From positions 3,268,501 to 3,332,500 of the forward strand of contig JAGMUV010000002.1 of the NCBI GenBank assembly GCA_020744425.1: a stretch of 64,000 nt of DNA. The letters are read 5' to 3'. Positions 47,368-57,184 of this stretch are shown here, piece after piece (position 1 is the stretch's first letter; each line of letters begins with the position of its first letter). The notes below the pieces were generated by a model. It saw only the letters and a program-made list of their open reading frames with translations. It did not search any database and was not told the DNA's origin. The stretch is from Dactylonectria macrodidyma (taxonomy: Eukaryota > Ascomycota > Sordariomycetes > Hypocreales > Nectriaceae). Made by a program: the position numbers and the translations under genes.

Positions 47368-47996
47368 TGCACCTGTTTGCACTCTCTCTGCACTTATCAT
47401 GCACTATTCATGCACCTCGCTGCATTACTCATGCATCTCTTGCGTCTTTGCTGCATCATCGGTGCATTGTCCTGTGAAGGGCCCCGACGAATCAGGAGGC
47501 CTATTGATTTTGATAGTCAAGACATGTCGACAATAGAACCTACCATGTCTCTCGTACAATCCGGTCCGATTTTCGCTTCTCACTGTCCCATTTTGACGCC
47601 CTTGCTACATGAATGATTTTTCCTCATCCCTTTGGATGCTACACTCCCTTTCAATAAATCGACTTCACACTTCACAACTCAAAACCCCTTTGCAATCCCT
47701 TTGCAGGGCCCAACTTTGACGAGGTTCTCCCTAGATCGTAGGCACCCTTTGCGAACTTCAATACTCGCCCCTGAATATTGACTGGCTTCGTAGACTGCCT
47801 TCCCTGGAGAGATGATGATGTCGATGTATAAGATGATGGGATTCATTCCCAATTACTGCTATTCTCCATCACGCTCAACAGGATCTTCTCATCCATCTCA
47901 TCCACCTCGTCTCCCGCGCCAGCCCCTTCATTCACCTGGCTGATTGACTCCTCTCTTTTCCAACTCGCTCTCTTTTGGTAATACATCAATTTCATC
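47004..47996. other. Spacer between the Ser-rich and tandem-repeat genes
   Basis: Contains an AC dinucleotide run (47341-47363), followed by repeated TGCA-containing words (GCACT, TGCAC, TGCAT; 47365-47465). Promoter of the secreted repeat gene lies at the right end. No gene seen. Confidence 0.6.
47341..47363. repeat. (AC)n microsatellite
   Basis: About eleven AC units in tandem, about 340 bp beyond the stop of the Ser-rich gene. Confidence 0.95.
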
Positions 47997-49668
47997 ATGC
48001 TTCTGCCCGCGGTTATTAGCGCCATCGGGCTTCTCTCGACCGCAGTCGAGGCAGCCCCTAAAGGCACCGATTTCAAAAAGGTATGTGCCGACACTTCTCA
48101 TCTGCCTTCAACCACGAGGCGTCTAACACTGTCAACAGGTCAGATCAGAGACTGCAGCGCCTCTAGATGTGCACAGCCCCTCCAACGGCTACTTTCCGGG
48201 TCCCAACGTGTACAACCTCACCAACACGTCCATGTCGACGATTTCTCATCACAGCACTGAGACCATCATACTCTACGACGATCCTGTAGCAACTGTGGAG
48301 TGTGGCACCGCGAGTGTGCTGATCTTGACTACGACAATCGACGTCACCGTCTTCGTCACTGCCACGGCCAACCTCACTCACACCGAGGAGCCCTGCGACG
48401 ACGACGACGACGACGACACTGCTACCGCTCACCGCACTGATGATTACGCCCATCTCCTGAGTGCATCGACGGACTGTGATGGCGAGGATTCGCCCGGGTA
48501 CGCTGGTCCCAAGACGACTACTGTCGTGGAGGAGTCGCACAGCACCAAGACCGAGCCCTGCTCCGAGGACGAACTGTACCCGGTGAACTCGAACAACGGG
48601 TTGCACCCGTACTCGACTCGCACCGTTCGACCTGAACCGTACAACACCGACATGGACACAATCGAGCCCTACATGGATCATCACTTGCCGTACCCGGTTA
48701 AGGAGACGGGCCATGCTCCTCACTACACGGACGTATCGCCTTGGTCGACGACTCTGGGCGCTCAGGCTCGTCCCTCGGACTACGACGCTGTGTCTGCTTC
48801 TCCCACTCAGCAGCCCGAGGCTGTTTATACTCTACCCTTTGGCGGCTCCAACAACACTTACCTGAAGCCATCTGAGTCTCTTAAGCCCTATGGTCCTTCT
48901 AAGCCGTACGACGACGGCATCTCATCAACGACCCCTGCTAGCGACTCTGCCGCGACATACACTCTTCCTTTCGCCAGCTCCAACGCTACCTATGCGGCGC
49001 CCTCCGAGTCCACCGAGGCTTATGTTGACCAGCCGTCGTATGCAACTCCATCGAGCCACTCTGCCGTTGCCTACACTCTCCCATTTGGTGGTTCCGACAC
49101 TGCCTACGCAGAGCCCACCGAAACCTATGCTTTGCCCAAGCCATACGTTGACCAGCCGTCGTATGGGGCTCCTTCCAGCCACTCTGCTGCTGTCTACACT
49201 CTCTCCTCTGGTGGGTCCGACACTGCTTACGCAGAGCCTACTGAAACATATGCTGTACCTGAACCATATGCTGAGCCTTCATTCGAGACTCCTTCTAGCC
49301 ACTCTGCGGCTGCCTACGCCCTGCCGTCTGGCGGCTCCAATGACACTTCTGCGGCGCCCTCTGAGACTTCGGAGCCGTATGCTTCTCCCGAGCCATATGT
49401 TGAGCCCTTGTCTGTGACTTCCACCAGCGACTCACCAGCCATCGAGTACACGCCAATTCCCGTCGCCAGCTCCAGCATCAGTACCAGCGCCTTGTCGTCA
49501 ATGGAGCCCGCTTACGATGTTCCCATCCCTGGTGCGACTGTCGAATCGCTGCCCTACTACCCGATTGCTCCTTCGTCCTCATCAAGCAACCCTGGTGCGA
49601 CTCCTGTATCGTCGTCCTCTAGCGACGAGCCTTGGTACTCCGACATGCCCTCCTATTATTATTATTAA
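47997..49668 (+). CDS. Secreted tandem-repeat protein, Tyr/Ser/Pro-rich
   Basis: Model: join(47997..48080,48139..49668), 537 aa; one 58-nt intron in phase 0. Residues 1-20 form a signal peptide (LLPAVISAIGLLSTAVEA). After a Thr-rich region with a seven-residue Asp run comes a block of tandem repeats of 38-43 residues. The unit is roughly SSHSAAxYTLPxGGSDTAYAEPTETYAxPxPYVxQPSY. Units start near 48790, 48937, 49051, 49174, 49294 and 49423 (last one partial). N-glycosylation sequons recur (NNT, NAT, NDT). The protein ends in a Ser-rich stretch and the tail WYSDMPSYYYY. No GPI-type hydrophobic C-terminus is seen, so it is probably released or held in the wall. The function is unknown. Repeat-rich secreted proteins of this kind occur as wall, adhesion or host-interaction proteins, but I see no proof for any of these. 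Confidence 0.85.
48790..49470 (+). repeat. In-frame tandem repeats within the secreted protein gene
   Basis: Five units plus a partial sixth of 114-147 nt. Units 3 and 4 (starting 49051 and 49174) are the most alike, sharing GGSDTAYAEPTETYA. In-frame unit lengths are multiples of three, so unit number can change without breaking the gene. Confidence 0.85.
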
Positions 49669-50551
49669 TATGATGGGGAAAGACGCTCTCATCGATCAGA
49701 AGCTTTCTCAACAGGCACGGTGCTTTATCACCTAGGTTGTGACATTTTTGGAAACGCAACGATTTGTTCTTAATAATTATTCAGGGTGTGGCGTACGCAC
49801 ATGGGAAAAGGTGTGGGATACGAAGGCGACATGACATAGAGTAGGATCTGGGAAGACGATAGCTCATTGGGCGGTGTCAAGGTTCTTGGGCACCTGGAAG
49901 GCATACATACAAGTCTGTCGTGGGTCTTAGATTAGATTATTGGATATGTAATAGGTTTCTTTTTAACAAGTTTCAAATGAGTACTGCCATTTGCATAGTT
50001 AACTATTGCTGCTTGCACAGCACATCGCAATAGCCCGCGAGCCAAAAGTCATCTCCAAATCAGCATGTCTGATGCGACCCTAAAAGAATAACTTTCTATT
50101 TACATCACCCTCATTTGGCCTCTATCAAACCTGATATTCATACAGGAAGCCTTATGATCTTAATTGAGGATCACTATCACTAAGGAGAGGTGGGCTTATC
50201 TGGAAATGCTGTTTAGATAGCAATAGTTATCTGTGCAAGAGCAGTATTCTGTTCCAGCCACTTTTCGAATTAGGAGCATTGGAATTGTTTTGAGAAGAGT
50301 TTCGCAATTGAAGCAAGTGATGCTTGGGGCTATTTTGAGCCTACTTCATGGCTATGAGAGCAAACTTTCCGATCATGAACTTGAGCGAGTGTTCTCCGGT
50401 GTTTGACTGGAATTTCATCCACAAGCTCATCCACATCTCGCCTCAGATCCTCAAGGTCTCCCAGCCAACCCTAGAACATCGAGAGAACGCAAACCCTTCA
50501 GATCTTGCGCACTAAACTTGAGCTTACTAAACCTGAGGAGCAGGATCCAGT
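49669..50551. other. Spacer between convergent genes
   Basis: Convergent 3' regions of the tandem-repeat gene (+) and the coiled-coil gene (-). AT-richer than average. No gene, RNA or repeat found. Confidence 0.6.
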
Positions 50552-51982
50552 CTAATTGCACACAACAGATGCCTTCTCAAGCGTCACAAGCTTGTCAAAG
50601 TTCTGGCCATCGGCACTGCCGAGCTTGTAGAGAGCGGGCGATGTGTAAAAAATGACCAAACTTCGTACCGAAATAGGACGAGTCCACATAACCGGCTCCA
50701 TGTCGTCTTGGTCAAATTGGTGTGGGCCAGGGCTAGGGGACACGTGAGATCCCATGCTAACTTGAGATGCCGCTTTGGAACCCAGGAACAAGCGTTCAAG
50801 TTCCATGGCTCCCTTGAGAATTGCCTTCATCTGATTCGATGTTTTGACTTCTGATCGATCCATGCTTCCATCCTGTGCTGTCCAAAATGGGCGAAGTTCA
50901 CGCAGATGGACTGTGAGAATCCTGTTCAGTTTCTCCTCATCCTCACCCCAAAGTTCTTCAGAGAGAGCTGAGCCTTGGGCACGCCATCGAGCAATACGCT
51001 GCATTAATGGCTCAGAGGCTTGATCTATCTGAAGAACTCTCGCTATTAAAGTTAGCATATCATCTCGGCAATCGGCATGAATATCGTTACCAATCATGTG
51101 TTTCTCGGTGTATCTCAGAGAATGGTCAATGCGTCCGTTAGAAGGTATGGTGCTGTATTCGAATATTTCATCAATGACGAGTTTCCAGAGGTAGCCTCGC
51201 ATCAGGAACTCTCGAAGATCATCATCGCGCAAATGGTCCCGCCACGCACGGCTGAGGAAGGTGAGCCTCATTGATACGGCCCTAGAAATCCGGTTTCTTG
51301 GTTCGTTCTTTGTAAGTTGAAGAGCGAGGATGCAAATATTGAAGTCGAGTTGCTTCCACTTGCTGTGAATGACACGATCGCTTGATTTTCTCGAATTTGC
51401 CAATGTTCCACCATCGGCCAGGCGCCGCTGGATGTCCCGTTCCTGAAGGGCTTTCTCGAGCTTGATGTTTGCTTTCTCAAGCGCCTCTTCGAGTGTTTCC
51501 TGTCTGCCTTTCAACTGATGATTCGTCTCGGTAGTAGCTGCGAGTTCTCGTTGAAGTTGAGCCAGTTTTGCTAGATCTCGTTGGTCGATGACTTGTTTGC
51601 TGAGGGCACTGAGAGAGCTAGCCATTTGGTTGAAACCTTGCCTGACAATTTTTTCGAGGTTGAGGCTTGCTTCTCTAGCCCTCTTATCGGACGTACCAGA
51701 AATGGTACTGAAGTCTTGCTCTTGGTTGTCGAGGAGAGATCCCGCAGTCTTCAGCTCTTGGATCTGAGCGCTTTCCTCATCAGCCGTAGACGTTGATACA
51801 TCATGACATCTTGTATGCTCGTGACTGAAGTTGGAATCTGAAGTGGAGGACTTGGTCATAGTCAAACGCGATGAAGAGTCCGGTCTTGGTGAAGGGTCGA
51901 TTGAGGCTTTGGCGTTTCTTCTCGAGGGGTCGCGGTTGTTACCGGGCAGCTCCACGACGCCTTCCTGGATTTCGGGATTCAT
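50552..51982 (-). CDS. Coiled-coil protein of unknown function beside an Hsp70-like gene
   Basis: Single exon, 476 aa from the ATG at 51982 (MNPEIQEGVVELPGNNRDPS). The frame is open further upstream to 52420, but that part reads as hydrophobic low-quality sequence and overlaps the divergent promoter. Residues 1-100 are polar and disordered. A coiled coil follows: LEKIVRQGFNQMASSLSALS through LAKLAQLQRELAATTETNHQ to EALEKANIKLEKALQERDIQ (about residues 100-190). A helical C-terminal domain starts near WKQLDFNICILALQLTKNEP and includes ISRAVSMRLTFLSRAWRDHL and RGYLWKLVIDEIFEYS. No enzyme motif is visible. I do not recognise the family. It is divergent from the Hsp70-like gene, with about 585 bp between the start codons. 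Confidence 0.8.
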   Translation of the reverse strand: MNPEIQEGVVELPGNNRDPSRRNAKASIDPSPRPDSSSRLTMTKSSTSDSNFSHEHTRCHDVSTSTADEESAQIQELKTAGSLLDNQEQDFSTISGTSDKRAREASLNLEKIVRQGFNQMASSLSALSKQVIDQRDLAKLAQLQRELAATTETNHQLKGRQETLEEALEKANIKLEKALQERDIQRRLADGGTLANSRKSSDRVIHSKWKQLDFNICILALQLTKNEPRNRISRAVSMRLTFLSRAWRDHLRDDDLREFLMRGYLWKLVIDEIFEYSTIPSNGRIDHSLRYTEKHMIGNDIHADCRDDMLTLIARVLQIDQASEPLMQRIARWRAQGSALSEELWGEDEEKLNRILTVHLRELRPFWTAQDGSMDRSEVKTSNQMKAILKGAMELERLFLGSKAASQVSMGSHVSPSPGPHQFDQDDMEPVMWTRPISVRSLVIFYTSPALYKLGSADGQNFDKLVTLEKASVVCN

Positions 51983-52567
51983 TCTTGGAGAATGTTGAGG
52001 CGTAAGTAAGATCCAGATCATGTATCTAGAACGATCAATATGATTGACAGTTGACGGTATTTGAATGTTTGCCCGATTGAGGAGAATATGTGCAGAACAT
52101 CCACTGTGGGAGTAAAGTGAAGAGATCAAAACAGCGAAATAAAGCATAGTATCAGAGCCCGAATGCTGAGATATGTATGCGATTTCGGCCTTCATCCAGC
52201 AAAATGCTTTATGAGAGATGGAGATGCAGTGGAAGGAGGATAGAATTGAGATGAAGAGTTGGCTGCAGACGATGCAGAAGGATGAAGGGGAAATTGAGAA
52301 GAAGTTGGGGAAAGGAAGAGAAGGCAATGGAAATATTGCAACTCTTGGTAGTGATTCAGAGCTTTGTTCTGTTTGTTGGTGGCCTTCATCCCTTAGGCTT
52401 CTGGAAACCACGAGCATCACCTCAGCTTAAATTTTCAACTTTTCTCAGCAGCATCACCCTTCAGGACCTGCACCATTCATCTTCAGAACATCACTTATCA
52501 TCTCGTGAACCTATATTGCATTCTCTTATTCGCACTGAGCTCGCTGACGAGCTTCCAACCGCACCCC
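51983..52567. promoter_or_regulatory. Shared divergent promoter region, coiled-coil / Hsp70-like pair
   Basis: 585 bp separate the two start codons, so the genes probably share regulatory sequence. Purine-rich on the plus strand at about 52210-52330. No TATA box or clear heat-shock element was identified. Confidence 0.5.
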
Positions 52568-54796
52568 ATGACTCCGAACAGGGCTCTTTCCAAGCCCAGG
52601 AGATGTGGAAACGAGGCAATCAAAACCCGAAGCAAGGCGACAGAAGATGCGATAATCATTGGAATCGACTTTGGAACTACGTGAGCTATTTTGCCCCCAT
52701 ATCAACCGCAAAGAGCTGATCTGTGACTAGATTCTCAGGTGTGGCCTGGGCTTACTCGAGAGAGCCCGACGAGATCGAACTGGTGACCGACTGGGACGCC
52801 CAACTGAATTTCTGTTCTGACGTGGAAAAGACACCAACCCAGATTCACTTTGGTGAAGGAGGAACGCCAAAGTGGGGATATGCTATCCCGCCAGACAAGG
52901 TTGCCATCAAGTGGTTCAAGCTATTACTACTTGATCCAAAAGATGTTCCAAATGATGTTTATGCCTCGTCTCAACTCACGCAAGCCCGACTACTAAGATC
53001 TGCGTTGAACAAGGATCCAGTTGATATTATCGGGTCTTTTCTCAGGCATCTGTGGAATCATGCCATTGACACCATCAAACGTTCGGTTGGTGCGGAGCTA
53101 CTCGAGGAGTGCATTTTCCATGTGGTGATCACTATCCCAGCTATTTGGCCAGCCTATTGCCAGCAACGAATGAAGAGAGCGGTTGAGCTCTCTGGGATTG
53201 TAAGCAAACGTTTGTGCGGCGAAACGACCCTCCGTTTCATCTCGGAGCCAGAGGCTGCTGCTCTGGCGACCATGAAGGATCTTTCAAAGAAGGGAAACAC
53301 TCGGGTGAGCAATAACTGCCGCATGTCGGGCATTGGGAGTTGTTTTGTTCATCACTAATCCCAATCTCTAGGCTGGAGACACTATCGTTGTTTGTGACGC
53401 CGGTAGTGGAACGGTTGTACGTAATTCCAAGTGACGCCGGTGGCTTTGATTCTAATATTTCCGAAGGATCTCATCAGCTACGTCGTCGAGTCAGTCGAGC
53501 CTCTCGTGGTCAAAGAGTGCGTCAAAGGAGATGGTATGTATCTCATCCCGACATCTGTGCTCATCATACTCACCCAACGCAGGGGGGTTGTGTGGTGGCG
53601 TGTTTCTCGACGAAGAATTTATCAAGTTGATCAAGCGCAAAGTGACCTCGAATGCCTGGAACGAACTCGGAAGAGCTGAACAACAGAAGTTATTGAACGA
53701 TGGATGGGAGCACGGAATTAAACCACAATTCGAAAACCAGCCAAGAACCTGGGCAATCGACCTCCCAGACAGTTGTGGTGTCAAGTCGAATGATCTCAAG
53801 CGACGCCAAACACTTGAGTTGACCACGTAGGTGTACTATAAGATACTCTCCCCACTCGCTGACAATGGTACAGCTCAGAAATCCAGTCGGTTTTTTCTCC
53901 AGTTGCCTACAATATCGAGAAATTGGTTCGGGATCAAGTCAAGGCGGTTATCGAGAAGTTTTCAACTCCTCCTAAGGTTTGAAACCAGACTACTCGATAC
54001 ATTCAAGACACAGATCGACTGACTTGAACAGTACATCATTCTCGTGGGCGGGTTTGGACGCAGCCGCTACCTCTTTAATCGACTGAACACTCGGTTTGGT
54101 CACTCGACTGTTCTGCAGAGTCGAGGAAGCAAACCGTAAGTGTAGTCTTTGCTAGGCTGGAGGCATCGTTCTGACTTGAAGTATAGCTGGACCGCAATTT
54201 GCCGTGGCGCCGTCGTTCACGGTCTCACTCAGAGCGGCCTTTCATCCAAACTCCAGGTAAAGATTGGAGCCAGGGTTGCCCGGTTCAGCTACGGAGTGAT
54301 GTATGTCACCACCTGGAAAAGAGGAAGGCATCTGGCATGCGATAAATTCTGGTGTGAGGATAGGCGCGAACACAGAGCAAAGGACCAAATGGAGTGGTTC
54401 TTGGAACAGGTAATATATCGCACGCATGCCATGGTTGATCAGCGAACTTACTGAATTTTACAGGGGGACGACATCAATGACAAGCATCCGGTCTATCATG
54501 AATTTGAATACCTCTTCCAGAATGACATCGATTCCTTGGAAACCGAAATCTACTACTCACAATCGGTTCCACCCCCATCCAGGATGGATGACAATGTCCA
54601 CCGGCTATGCACAATCAAATGGAATCAAAAATTCCAGCTTGATTCACTTCCAACGTGGACTAACAACGTCGGAAACGTGTTCCACATCCTTAGCCACGAG
54701 GTCGTGATGACCTGCGATGAGGGCACTGTTGAATTCACAATCAACCATGCAGGGAAGAGAATCGCCGGCCAGAACTTGCGAGTCGAGTTTGACTGA
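52568..54796 (+). CDS. Hsp70-like ATPase (HSPA12-like fungal type)
   Basis: Model: join(52568..52680,52731..53304,53372..53416,53467..53533,53583..53826,53874..53976,54032..54135,54187..54409,54464..54796), 601 aa; all eight introns (about 45-70 nt) keep phase. The actin-like ATPase core is recognisable: phosphate-1 motif IIGIDFGTTFSGVAWAYS (from residue 30), connect region FISEPEAAALATM, phosphate-2 motif VCDAGSGTVDLISYVVE (about 236-252), and adenosine motif YIILVGGFGRSRYLFNRL (from 383). Phosphate-2 has Ser where most relatives have Gly (D-A-G-G-G-T). After the ATPase there is a Trp- and charge-rich C-terminal part without the canonical Hsp70 substrate-binding domain or EEVD tail. This matches the HSPA12-like proteins that are expanded in moulds. 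Cytosolic location is inferred from the absence of a signal peptide. Client and partner are unknown; the divergent coiled-coil gene is the obvious candidate. Confidence 0.9.
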
Positions 54797-55666
54797 GCAT
54801 CAATATCGTTCGTGTCCGTCTCTACGGAGGCTGGTCGATGGCATTTTTATGCATTTTTTTTTTGGGGTTGGGGGTTGGGGGTTGGGGGTTTCTTTGCCCA
54901 CTGGGTGCGACATTGCTGTTTCGCTCGACATAATTGCTTTAGGGGGGGGACTTGGAAAGAGCAAATATTGCGACTGCTTGTTCGCATTTGCTATGGATTC
55001 GGGGGAAAGAGGATGATGCGTCGACTGGTCTCATCTAGGTCGCCTGCTTCTGATTGAGAGCAGTTCAGTTATTCGCTTAACTTTACAGGGTAGTTAGGAG
55101 AAATATGCCTACCATTTCAATTTTGCTGGTATGGACTAGCCAACGACTATGAGAGTCAAGAACAGACTTGGAACAAAAGGTTCAACCATATGACTTTCAA
55201 ACAACCCTCCACGTGCATCAACTCATTGCAAGTCTGTGACTGAAACCCGCGGGTTTGTCCAACATCGGCGTATTTCCTCGACAGCATCACTACTGGGGGT
55301 TGTCGTATTTTGAGCTGCTACCTTGTGCGTGTACGACGTAGTTGTTCGATATGCGTGAGACAGCTTCGAACAGAGACATCACCATGGCTTCGATCATAAC
55401 ATGGGGGGTATACAAGAGGTAAGGTAGAGCCCCAATTTCGACATGTTGTGTTGAACCAAGGTTAGAGGCGACGATGTGCCACGAGGCGTGCGTTTCTCAA
55501 ACGCAAAGTTGAGGGCGCGGTCATAATGGGCAATAACACGCAAGTGAGATTCAGAAAGTTGTTTGCCCAGATACGCGACACATAAACCGAAACATCGCGT
55601 GATACGGCCACCCATGGCCGTATTGTGATTCCATTGTAACGCCATCGCTAACCAATCCCTCGCCTG
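54797..55666. other. Convergent 3' spacer with G-rich repeat
   Basis: Between the Hsp70-like (+) and WD40 (-) genes. Contains the T10 plus (GGGGGTT)n element at 54854-54890. A GGGGGGG run lies near 54943-54949. No gene found; the open frame at 55394-55645 (-) has no recognisable content. Confidence 0.6.
54854..54890 (+). repeat. T10 followed by (GGGGGTT)n, potential G-quadruplex
   Basis: Ten T, then four G runs of 4, 5, 5 and 5 separated by TT loops. Lies 58-94 nt beyond the Hsp70-like stop codon, probably in its 3' UTR. Confidence 0.93.
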
Positions 55667-57184
55667 CTAGGCATTTTGCATTTTCACATCCTCCAGCCGA
55701 ATCGACAGTTCGGTCTGCAGCTTTTGGCTTCCCTCGCCAGCTGTCTCATTTGATGCTCCTGAATCCCCAATGTGTCGATATACCCTCACCGTGTTGTCTT
55801 GTCCCGCGCTCACCATGGTCTCGCCGTGAACATCCACCCAGAAACAAACCCCCTTGTGTCCTTCGATGCGCTGCAGCACCGCCTTGCTCTTGACGTCCCA
55901 CAGCACGATACTTCCGTCTTCGCTAGCCGAGGCGATAAAGGGTACGCCGTCAATGACACCAAAACAGCCGCCCACGGCAAACTTCTCATTGAGATGGCCC
56001 TGGTACGTCTTTTTGACACTGCCGGCGACGTAGTCCCAGAGACGGATGCAGTTGTCGAGGTTGAAGGCCAGGACGAACCGCCCGTTCGGGGAGAAGCACA
56101 CATTAGTGACGGCCGGATTGTCTTCGTGGACGAGAGTACGAAGACACTGGCCTGTAGATGTATCCCACACGCGGCTATTGAAGATTAATTTCAGATTGTT
56201 CAGGAGCGGCAAGGTAACTTACATCAAGCCGTCCGTGGAACAGCTCACGACGAGGGTACCATCTCTGGAAAAGTCGACACCGCCGACGGGATCACTGTGC
56301 GCTGGCAAACTGCGCATAAGTCTACCCGCCCGAATATCCCATAGGAACACAGCCTCGTCATAGGAACCGCTGGCGAGAATGTTACCCTTTGGTGAGACGG
56401 CCAAGCAGTGGATGTAGTTGTGGTGACCCTCTAACGGAGCCATCTCTTGGCCAGCCGAGCTCTTCCGGACCGTGGTGCGCGGTCTCCCTGTGACACGATC
56501 CCAGAGCCGGATAGCCTTGTCGTCAGAGCCGCTGACGATGGTGTTGCTGTCAGGTGTCCAGGCCAGGCAGCTCACGCCGGCCATGTGGCCGACGAGAGTG
56601 TCCATGTGGGCACCGGTAGCGGCATCCCAGATCTTGATGGTCGCATCGGCCGAGGCCGAGGCGATGAAGCGGCCGTTGGGCGAGATGAGCACCTGCGAGA
56701 TGGGCTTGGTGTGGCCGTGGAGGACGAGGCGGGGGCGATAGTTGGGCTTGAAGGGTTCGCGAGGAAGTGTTGGTTGAGGAGGGCGGGGTGAGGGCGAGTC
56801 GGTGCGGGTGCGGTTGGTAGACGTCTGAGATGGCGAACGAGAGCGAGAGCGAGGAGATTGCGATCGTGAAGGCGACTGCAGAGGCGAGTGCAGTCGAGAC
56901 TCTGATCGCGTGCTAGATCGAGACGAAGAGCGCAGTCTAGACCGAGATCGGGAGCGGGATTCGTCGTAGTACTTGGCGTCTGGGGCTTCGATCATCGGGC
57001 TTCGGCTCATGGTGCTGCTGTCTCTCTGGCGCTCGCGGACCGAGAGACGTCGCGTCGCAGGAGCGGCAGCTGTTCCATCGTCGTCATCGTCGCCGCCAGC
57101 TGCGTACGGCGGGGAAGAATCGCCATAAGTTTTGCGACGCTTAGACGGGGGTATCGCGCCGGGACGGCCGTCGTCAGCTGTCAT
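55667..57184 (-). CDS. WDR5/Swd3-like WD40 protein, probable COMPASS subunit
   Basis: Model on the minus strand: 57184..56223 and 56174..55667, 489 aa; the 48-nt intron splits the codon before RVWDTSTGQCLRTLV. Residues 1-150 are disordered and rich in Arg-Ser dipeptides (SRSRSRLRSSSRSSTRSESR) and contain a five-Asp run. Residues about 150-470 form a seven-bladed WD40 propeller: LVLHGHTKPISQVLISPNG, IASASADATIKIWDAATG, IVSGSDDKAIRLWD, ILASGSYDEAVFLWDIRAG, PAHSDPVGGVDFSRDGTLVV, LAFNLDNCIRLWDYVAG and EDGSIVLWDVKSK. The blade order and wording follow WDR5 closely, for example the PAHSDPV...FSRDGTLVVS...DGL element. WDR5/Swd3 is a core subunit of the Set1/COMPASS histone H3K4 methyltransferase in the nucleus. 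The SR-rich N-terminal extension is longer than in animal WDR5. Confidence 0.88.

Noticed and set aside
51983..52420. N-terminal extension of the coiled-coil protein
   Set aside because: The frame is open, but it reads as hydrophobic Phe/Ser/Ile/Leu-rich sequence without family features and would run far into the divergent promoter. The ATG at 51982 begins sensible protein sequence.
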